A DNA stretch of 64,000 nucleotides from Leptidea sinapis (lineage: Eukaryota > Arthropoda > Insecta > Lepidoptera > Pieridae), in contig NC_066311.1 in NCBI RefSeq assembly GCF_905404315.1, positions 992,001-1,056,000 of the forward strand, given 5' to 3'. The notes beneath the pieces were generated by a model. It searched no databases. It was not told where the DNA came from and saw only the letters and a program-made list of their open reading frames with translations. The position numbers were made by a program, and so were the translations under genes. This document shows positions 56,311 through 64,000 of the stretch, piece after piece (position 1 is the stretch's first letter; every line of letters begins with the position of its first letter).

Positions 56311-56613
56311 TTCACCAATGGGAGGCTCCTTAGATTATGGGTACCACAACGGCGCCTATATATTGGAGTAAAGTCTACACATTACTACAGCACGGCAGAA
56401 ATAGCCAGTAATGTAGCCACTAGCTATTGGTTAAATTACTGGGCAGATGAGACTTAACATCTTATGTCTCAAGGTGACGAGCGCAATTGTAGTGCCGCTC
56501 AGAATTTGGGCTTTTCTAGAATCCTGAGCGGCACTACATTGTAATGACCAGGGCGTATCAATTACCATCAGCTGAACGTCCTACTGGTCTCGTCCCTAAT
56601 TTCATAAAAAAAA
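56311..56613 (+). repeat. Dispersed repeat family A, copy 9
   Basis: 'ttcaccaatgggaggctcct', then a 15-bp deletion, 'gattatgggtaccacaacgg', 'cttatgtctcaaggtgacga', 'gcgcaattgtagtgccgctc', 'catcagctgaacgtcctact' and 'cgtccctaatttcataaaaa'. It is among the best preserved copies. Confidence 0.85.
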
Positions 56614-57369
56614 TCAATAACGGAGGGGTGTGAGAATATGTTAATATATTGCACGCCTCTTAAGCGAACCATTCAGGTAGTGCTCTACTATCGACATGTC
56701 AAAAAAAGCAGTTTTCCCGATATTTGACTTGATTTTTTTTTATTTACATCGCACTTACACGTATATCAAGTTAAATAATCTGGTTTTACGCTGTTTAATT
56801 TTCATTCTTACCTTCAAACGACCAAGCGTAAATGCTCTCTCAAAACGTTGGTTTGAGATAAATATCTATTCTTCTTTTAAGCAATAAATAGTTAATTACA
56901 CTAAACACACTAGATGTACAAATAAACGTATATACGAAGGGTATTCGAATACAGTGTGAGACTGTGTATGTAAGTTGCTGAAAACAAATATGAAATATTA
57001 TTTTATTTTTTCAATGAAGTCGTTTTTAGCATAACTTGGAATAACGAAAATGAAAATGAAAACGTTTGTTGAACATTATATAGTTTAACAATAGCTTGAC
57101 ATTCATATACATATTTTCTATCCAGAAAGATTTTCTGGATTTTACATTTGGAGTTCTTTGCAGGAGGCATTATTCACTCAGGGGTTCTTGCAGAATAGTT
57201 AAAAAATTACCTATTTAACAAAACCAAACAAATAATAATACTAATACATAGAAAATAAAACAAAACTATTACTAACCAATATAAAAGTCAAACAAATTAA
57301 ATTAATATAAAAACAAATTAAACTTAGCTAAAGCAGTTCAAATCCAGTATCATCCAATATCTTTTTTTT
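56614..57369. other. AT-rich interval, no gene seen
   Basis: Nothing supported. 'ccagaaagattttctgg' near 57122 is a small palindrome. Confidence 0.4.
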
Positions 57370-57560
57370 AGATTAAAATTTCTGACTTTTTAACTCTTCA
57401 TCTTGCATATATTCCTTTAAACTGCTATATTATAGTGACTGCGGTTTCATTATCTTCGAATATCTTTCCTTTCAAATAATCCTTCAACCATGGAAATAGA
57501 TATAAACCACCGGGACTAGGTCGGGTGAAAATGGAGGATTTGGAAGTATTTTGAAACCAT
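57370..57560 (-). pseudogene. mariner-like transposase, C-terminal fragment
   Basis: The minus strand reads NPPFSPDLVPVVYIYFHG, then after a one-base shift KDYLKGKIFEDNETAVTI, 'QFKGIYAR', 'KKSEI'. This is the segment around the third catalytic aspartate of the D,D(34)D transposase of mariner elements, usually SPDLAPSDYHLFP. Here the catalytic Asp codon reads GTT (Val; plus strand 57505-57507) and the preceding Ser is Val. The two earlier aspartates and the DNA-binding domain are not recognisable upstream. A dead relic of a cut-and-paste transposon. Confidence 0.75.
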
Positions 57561-58833
57561 CACCTGAATTGAGACCATAGCAACTACAACTAAATATAGG
57601 ATCTATAAGTGACACATTATACTGATGGTACTAAAAAGACTTCAGTCTCATTTGTTTTTGTGCTTCGGTACTTAAGTATTCTGGGAATTAAACGGGCGAT
57701 AACTTTTATTATACCTAATTATTCATGTTAAATGCTATACACACTGTCAATAAAACTTTGTTTCTTCTTCTTTATAAAACATACTGTGACACGACAATCT
57801 GTTAAAACAATTTTACTATTTGTTCGGTCACTACCATTATTGGTAGATATTCTTAAACGTTAAATTTATAATATATAAATATATATTACTTTTTATGAAA
57901 TAATTTATATTGTTTTAACACGGCTTATATTATTATTGGATGCAGCAGCTTACAAACTAATTTGTTATATATATTACAGCCATTGTAAAATACTCTATTT
58001 GATTGAAAAGAGTGGCCGTTGAGTTTCTTGTATGTTCTTCTCACGAGCTCAACTTTTTACGAGCTTATGGTAAATCAGTAATTCAAAAGAACTATTTATA
58101 GTGACGATTCAAAAGCGCTTAGTTTAAACCGAATTCTACTCATCAAGTTTATTTGACTTTCCATATCATTTGTTCTTCTTTCTTGCAGTCTTTGTTTATA
58201 TATACGCTAGTATTTTGTATGTCTATGATATTTATAGATAGTGTTGATTAAAAATTTCCATTTTCATAGATCCAGGATCAATAATTTATTCATGGCAGCT
58301 ATAAATGTCTGCATAACGGGAAGATGCGAGGAACCTGGGCGACAATTATATTATAACATGGTTGCATCAGGTTTACAATTTGTTGGGAATCTTAAATGGT
58401 GCTTTGTTAGACCTGTTTCTTGAACAACATCCTGTGACTAGAAAGCGAGGAGGCCGAGTTATTTTATAAATATTTCCCTGGGAACTATTTTTCTTAGAGA
58501 AAAACGTAAATGTTGATGTGTTGATTAATATAATTGTTTAAAAAGTTGAGCCTTAAGGTTGCTCTAGTCAGTCGTTATGCCACAAAAACATAGTACCGCG
58601 ATTACCACGCTGATTGACGGTGTTAAAATTATATTGTATTTTTTGTTTCTTTATTTATAAAACAGTATTCAAAATGTAAATGAATTGTATTTCCTAAAAT
58701 TTTACATTTTATATAGATAAGTTACTTGAAAATTAAAATGATTTGAACATGTCCATTCAGTAGTCATTTCAAAATATCCATATGCCCAATGACCTGCTTA
58801 ATATTGACGAACAATAAACAATTAATAGCCTCA
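57561..58833. other. AT-rich interval, no gene seen
   Basis: Some decayed mariner sequence may extend into the first 100 bases. No other feature supported. Confidence 0.4.
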
Positions 58834-58946
58834 CAATCATTCTCAAAAATAGTCTGAAGCAAAACTGTGCCTACGCGTACTAGGCAGAGTTTTCGTTCAG
58901 TTGTGTTGCAACCTCGCTTTGAAAACAACGCCACGCAACGACGAAG
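58834..58946 (+). repeat. Dispersed repeat family D, copy 2
   Basis: 'caatcattctcaaaaatagt', 'aaaactgtgcctacgcgtac', AGGCAGAGTTTTCGTTCAGT, 'tgcaacctcgctttgaaaac' and 'aacgccacgcaacg' match 27630-27745 throughout. The hairpin arms around 'acctcgct' are less perfect here. Confidence 0.65.
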
Positions 58947-61105
58947 TATCGGTGTAAATAACAGCATATCTAAACATAAAAGATGGAATATCGTATTACA
59001 GATAATTGCCCATTAAATTAACAAAATTGTGAAACAAACTTGACTTTTTTAATAGTTTTGCAAAATAATTACATTTCAATTTCATTCATTTAAATTTAAA
59101 TATATCAAAAAAACACGTTCCTGCAGAATCGAGCGGTGGTATCTTGGGCTATTTTATGTTTTGCCTGGACATTCAAATAAACAGACAATAATTCTATGAA
59201 CCGCTTTTTTGGGTTTAAATTGTTTATTGAACACACAGAAAATATTATTTAAGAATTACAATTCAGTATACAGTTTTTATTTTCACTTGATATTCTGCCT
59301 CTACGACATTCAGCCTGAAGTAAAAGATAGAAGTAAAAGTAAAAAAAATGTTCAAATAAGTCTAATATAAGTGCTCTTAAATTATTATGATTAGTATTAA
59401 TTTTAAATTACTGAATCTACCATATGTTTGGAAAAAGTAGAGCTCGTGATACGAACATACAAGAAACTTAACGGCCATTTTTTTGAATCAACGACTATTT
59501 TACAATAATTGTAATATACATGTAACATAACTAATTATTTTGTACGGTACGATACTTCAGCATAGTCGTGAGCATATTTATAGTAAGACCTTTATGTCTG
59601 TATATAGGAGATATATTGCAAAAAAACATATAATGCAATAAAAAAGGGTTTTTTTTAATTTTTATCTGTTTGTCCGTTTGTCTATTTGTGTGTATGTATA
59701 TCTGGGCACACAGTAAGATATATTTTTGCTGCTTATGGCGTTCGAATGAACGATGTCGCGAGCAGCAGATAGTACTAACATAAAATAAAATCGTAATAAA
59801 GTAACAACAGTACATAACAGGAAAGAATACTAACTATGTGTTCTGAAAACAATAAAAACTTCTCCAAAAAAATTATTTTATCTATATTAATGTACGGGCA
59901 AAAGCTACTGAATAGATTCAATTCAAATATTCCATGAATGCAAGAGGTCGGGACAACATATACATATTTTAACGCTAGATGCAGGCATATAATATATTTT
60001 TTTTAATTTAAATATTCCACGCGGATGACGTCGTTGGCAAGTGCTAGTAAAAATAAGTATTCGGTATGGTTCAGTACAAATTTTTCTATTATTTAATAGT
60101 CCTTAAGCAAAATAATCAGCATATTAAATATATTTGTTTACATTTAATAACAACTATACCTTTAAATTGTAATACAAAACAAATTAACAAACACTGACTG
60201 ATATACTAATGAAATTTACTGTAATTTCCGGTCATATGTATTATATAATTTCTGACTTTACACCATTTTAAAATTAATGCCTCAATAAAGAAAAACACTC
60301 AATATTAAGTAAATTAAAATTTATTCGAATTTTCTTAATTGCATTTCGTTACTACTAACAATATTTAATTAGCACATTTTTTGCTTAAATAAGACGGAAC
60401 AGTGCATTCTTCTCAGGACGAAAAAACGCATTAAACACGAAAGCGTTCTCGGAACAAAATTTTAATTATGTTAAAAATACCTGCTGCTTTTATCTGACCG
60501 AAGAACAATGAGACCGACAATCACAATTCGTGCACATTTACGGGACTTGTGTCAGCTCTGACCCGAATTGCTTTTTTTGCCGACAGTACGCCGTGAGCAA
60601 TCAATTCGAGGTCACATTTTGATTTATATGCACGTTTTGATACAGTTCGCGTGCTTTCATTTTGCTCGACATGAGATAATTGAGTGTGGAGGAACATGCT
60701 GCTATTTTGTCTTTATCATTATCTTGCTTTTATAATTTCGGTGAAATTGGCGTGTTTTTGAGGTCTCTCTTGGAGTTCTTTAGTAATAAGCCTCGTAATG
60801 TCGCCATTATTGCGATCAATTTTATTAATTGGATCATATTGAGGCTACTTACTATAGACTTACAATATACAAACGTATAGACATGCAAATCGTACGAAAG
60901 AGAAAGATGTCTATAAGTAATGAATCTATTGTTACTGTGAGCGATTTTAATTGACAAGTAAACAATCATCAGTCTGTTCTGAGTATTTTGATTGCTATAC
61001 AAAACTGGTCAAGCGTTATTGGGCTGTCAGGTCGTCTATGAATTAGTAGTATATTAGCCTAAAGGGTTGTTTCACAATGTCCAGGAAAAGTTACGAATAG
61101 GCTTG
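58947..61105. other. AT-rich interval, no gene seen
   Basis: No supported gene in 2.1 kb. 59660-59710 is a T/G-rich simple run. 60470-60640 is less AT-rich ('gacttgtgtcagctctgacc') without a recognisable motif. Confidence 0.45.
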
Positions 61106-61107
61106 CT

Positions 61108-61320
61108 ACTTTACATCATTTTCGGCCGTAAGACGTCCACTGCTAGACAAAAACCTCTCCCAAAGATCGTCATGACGATCGGTCCTGCGCTGCCCTCACC
61201 CAACGTGTTCCAGTGATCTTGAGCAGATCGTCGGTCCATTTTGTGGGGGGCCTACCAACACTAGGTACGTCTTACGGTACGGGGTCTATACGTGCCTCTA
61301 CAAGCATTTGAAAAATAATG
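61108..61320 (-). pseudogene. RTE-like retrotransposon tail (family F, copy 2)
   Basis: Antisense landmarks 'cggccgtaagacgtccactg', 'ccaaagatcgtcatgacgat', CAACGTGTTCCAGTGATCTT and 'gggcctaccaacactaggta' are the reverse complement of the C-terminal coding sequence GRP.RW.DDL...W and of the 3' UTR of the family. It is the only copy that retains the 3' UTR ('gtccactgctagac'). Frameshifted. Confidence 0.7.
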
Positions 61321-63689
61321 TCAATTTATATAATGGTAAAGGAGCCTAAGAGCTAAATAGAGATTTATTGCGATGAGTATATATATGAGCGTCGTGAGCA
61401 CCTATATGATTGTGAGGATTAGATGCCAAAGAGAAAAAAAGGTGGAGGGAGAGCGTACAGCAATATAAAAATACTCAAGCGCTTCAGATATCGCCCATAT
61501 GTTTCTGTTAGCGAAAAAATATTAATCTTCCGGTTTGCATGGTCTGGGTGGCCATAGGATGGGGTCAAAGTGGATTTTTGAAAATCCAAAAAAACCATAA
61601 TCTGATAATTATTTTGACGAATCCCCTTAACATGACGGAAAAATATGGTTTGAAACTTTGTGTCTTTCTGATTTCCTTATGTAACGCTCAAATTGTTACT
61701 TTATGGAGATGAACATTTTTCTGCTTATAATTAACTTACCTTACCTCTTCTAACGATAATTTTTTTTAACTAAGCTGATCGGCTGCCTTAGATGTACGAC
61801 CCTATATACAGGACTCAGGTATGTTTGGATTACTTCAAAAAGCGCAAGTTTACCCCGCTTATGTTATTCTGACGCACTCGAATAAATCACAAAATCCCCG
61901 CTTGGACTCCTCTACTATAATGTTTGTATATGTTTTGACTTATGGACAATATCATGAAAGGCTCATGGAAATTCACCAGTTGACATTCTCAAATTTCTAC
62001 TACTTTGTGTAACTTGGACATTGTGAAAAATGTTATAAATGTTTTTGGAGGGAAAACTTTTTTGATTAACCACCGCTAAGGTTTTTTTTTTCACAAAGAC
62101 TTGGAAATTATATTCATCAGCAACCACAATAGGTACATATAGACCCCCATAATATATCGTATGGAAAGGCCTTAGAATAGCTTAGAATCGTTGAGTTTGG
62201 GTTTCTAGGTGGTTGGGATCAAAAACTATTGGATTCAAACATTCAGATGTTTCAGGCAACAAGCGGGTCTTCACTAGTTATTTAAATCAAGTTCTTTAAA
62301 TTCTTTAAGGCGTTATAGCGTAAGGTACGCTACGGGAAGTTTCCCCTCCTCTAACTTTTTCACCCTTCAGCCAGCCCCTGAATGTCAAAATCCTGTCAAT
62401 CAATTTTCATATCAATCAAACAGTAGGCAAAACAAATATAACGCATTTCCTTCCCTTTTCTCATTAAGGCAATTTAACAACGGATGTCGGCTCAATTGGC
62501 ATAAGAAACGAATGCATCGGAATTGTCTAGGGCACAAATATTTGTGAATTTTTGTATCAGTAAAAATTTGTTTGTTCATACTTTATCATTTTTAATATTA
62601 ATATTCCTGCTGTTCGTGTGTGAGTCACTGAACTCCTTCTAAAAAAGAGACAAATTTTGCTTGACGACTAAACGACGACACTTTACGGTAAACTTCAGCT
62701 TCGTATAAATTTTATGTTAAGCGTAATTAGTACAATTTTTTTTTAGAGCACAGCAATTTTTTAAACATTACTTATTTTTTATAATAATAATAATGGCGAT
62801 TAATTCTCAGTAGTAGCCTTTGAAAACTTATTTATGTTCATAAAAACGATCACCATTTGCTCAAAGTAATAATTTTCATAGTTACTACACCAGACTCGAG
62901 GAATTGCTTGGAACTCTAATAGTAATGAAAAAATACAAAATTGTTTTAAACGCAAATATATACTTTTGTAAAAAGCCCCTGCCTATGTTCAGACAAAAAT
63001 AAATGAAAGAGTTTAATTAAAAACGGATATTTGCAGCTATAGTCTATCTCGAGGGAGATTAGCCAGGAATTAGATTATGACTAAATTATGAGTAATTATT
63101 TGAAGTTTAAGAAATACCAAAAACAGAAAATATCTTGCGCTGTTTCTTTTTTCATAGCACTATTTGTTTTCAAAGCATTGATATAGATTTTAGTGACATG
63201 AATAATTATTTTAGTCTTAATTTTAATAAATGATTATAATGTTGTTATTGACAGTTATGTTTCCACCGTATCAATATCATTGTAACGTGTTGGCACTCCA
63301 AATTTATAAGTATTCAAAATCTATATAAAACTTAAATGGTTTGACTTGAGAAATTATTTCTCTACCTACTGAATAATTTCTTCCAACTTTCACTTAAAAT
63401 CCTTTCCAGCTAAAACCAAGTTGCAGATGAGTTAAGTAACAAAAAGTTACATCCATTGTCTTGTTAGCCTGTTTCAGACAGGTTTCACGCCGAGAGAAAT
63501 TGATAGATCGCCACTTCTACAAAGCGGCTTTGAAATCTAAGTGATACATTGATTTGTGTTGCGCTGTTTAAGGAAACTAGCCTTAACTTATTATAAAATA
63601 CTCCTCCAAGTGTTTTCAATTGTAGAAATCACTGCATAGAATCTTAGTATACATGTCAACTGGACAAAAAACGGTTTCAATCCCGTTGA
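61321..63689. other. Interval with no recognisable feature
   Basis: No supported gene in 2.4 kb. 61520-61740 and 62040-62290 are less AT-rich ('gtggccataggatggggtca'; 'tttctaggtggttgggatca') and could be single-copy or unrecognised repeat. Confidence 0.4.
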
Positions 63690-63780
63690 GAACACTTTTT
63701 TATGGAAGAGAAGGATAAACGAGCGGACCAGAGGAATTACAAGATCGTTGCCAGCCGTTTAAATAGGTATATGTGCTTTT
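63690..63780 (-). repeat. Family B LINE, extreme 3' end
   Basis: 'cttttttatggaagagaagg', 'ataaacgagcgg', 'caagatcgttgccagccgtt' and 'taggtatatgtgctttttt' follow the 3' UTR of the copy at 31150-31300 with a 60-bp internal deletion. Confidence 0.6.
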
Positions 63781-63965
63781 TTCCTGCCGTTGGGGCAGTA
63801 AAATCACCGAATGGCGACCACGTACCGGATGACGCAGTGTTGGTATGCCCCCACAAGATGGGCTGATGATCTGGTCAAGATCACCGGAATAGGTTGAATG
63901 AGGTCAGCGTAGGACCGATGGCCACCTTTGGGCCTCCCCCTTTGTGGACTGAAACGATGATGATG
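63781..63965 (+). pseudogene. RTE-like retrotransposon tail (family F, copy 3)
   Basis: 'gttggggcagtaaaatcacc', 'gaccacgtaccggatgacgc', 'gggctgatgatctggtcaag', 'atcaccggaataggttgaat' and 'ggactgaaacgatgatgatg' are collinear with 30430-30605 and the reverse complement of 61190-61310. The coding frame (ADDLVKITGIG-like) is shifted. It begins exactly where the antisense family B end stops. Confidence 0.75.
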
Positions 63966-64000
63966 ATCTTATTTTAAAGGGCCCCTTGAAACATCCCACA

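Noticed and set aside
1..64000. CRISPR array, bacterial operon structure or riboswitch
   Set aside because: No regularly spaced direct repeats, no prokaryotic gene spacing or ribosome-binding pattern; all evidence points to an animal genome rich in LINE fragments.

Overview
The window looks like a gene-poor, AT-rich stretch of an insect chromosome, most probably from a moth or butterfly. The organism call is an inference: several dispersed repeats here match, from memory, repeat families that are common in Lepidoptera, and the decayed retrotransposon proteins match lepidopteran RTE, Jockey/CR1-like and R1/LOA-like elements. No database search was possible. I find no intact host gene, no rRNA, no convincing tRNA gene and no CRISPR array. 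Nearly all recognisable coding sequence is broken transposable-element sequence.

Layout. 0.8-1.1 kb: a small inverted-repeat element with a TTA target duplication. 1.6-4.2 kb: two RTE-type reverse transcriptase fragments in tandem, then a dispersed repeat called family A here. 5.5 kb: a 215-bp near-palindromic element. 6.2 kb: a LINE 3' end (family B). 10.9-14.4 kb: an antisense RTE copy split by a second LINE (family C). 14.4-19 kb: no recognisable feature beyond a small hairpin. 19-27.4 kb: repeat and LINE fragments, including a second nested insertion at 26.6-27.4 kb. 29-31.8 kb: family A, an RTE tail and a family B copy with a large internal deletion. 33.3-35.6 kb: the longest LINE, of R1/LOA type, with most of its RNase H domain missing. 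35.9-36.5 kb: a decayed piggyBac-like transposase. 38-48.6 kb: scattered tails of the same families, including a 183-bp retroposed insert with a 7-bp target duplication.

49.2-50.9 kb holds a 334-codon ORF that resembles the zinc-knuckle and restriction-like-endonuclease end of a LINE. 52.1-53.8 kb holds an antisense Jockey-like LINE. It carries two short, mutually related insertions in opposite orientations, each with its own target duplication, and a third relative lies 2 kb away. This is the best candidate for an undescribed small mobile element. 54.5-57.6 kb has more family A, a tRNA-like promoter sequence, a 363-bp element with 15-bp perfect terminal inverted repeats, and a mariner transposase end that has lost a catalytic residue. 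61.1-64.0 kb has further RTE and LINE tails.

The elements do not form a pathway. The window is a record of repeated retroelement insertion, 5' truncation, nesting and decay, with small non-autonomous elements that presumably depended on enzymes encoded elsewhere.
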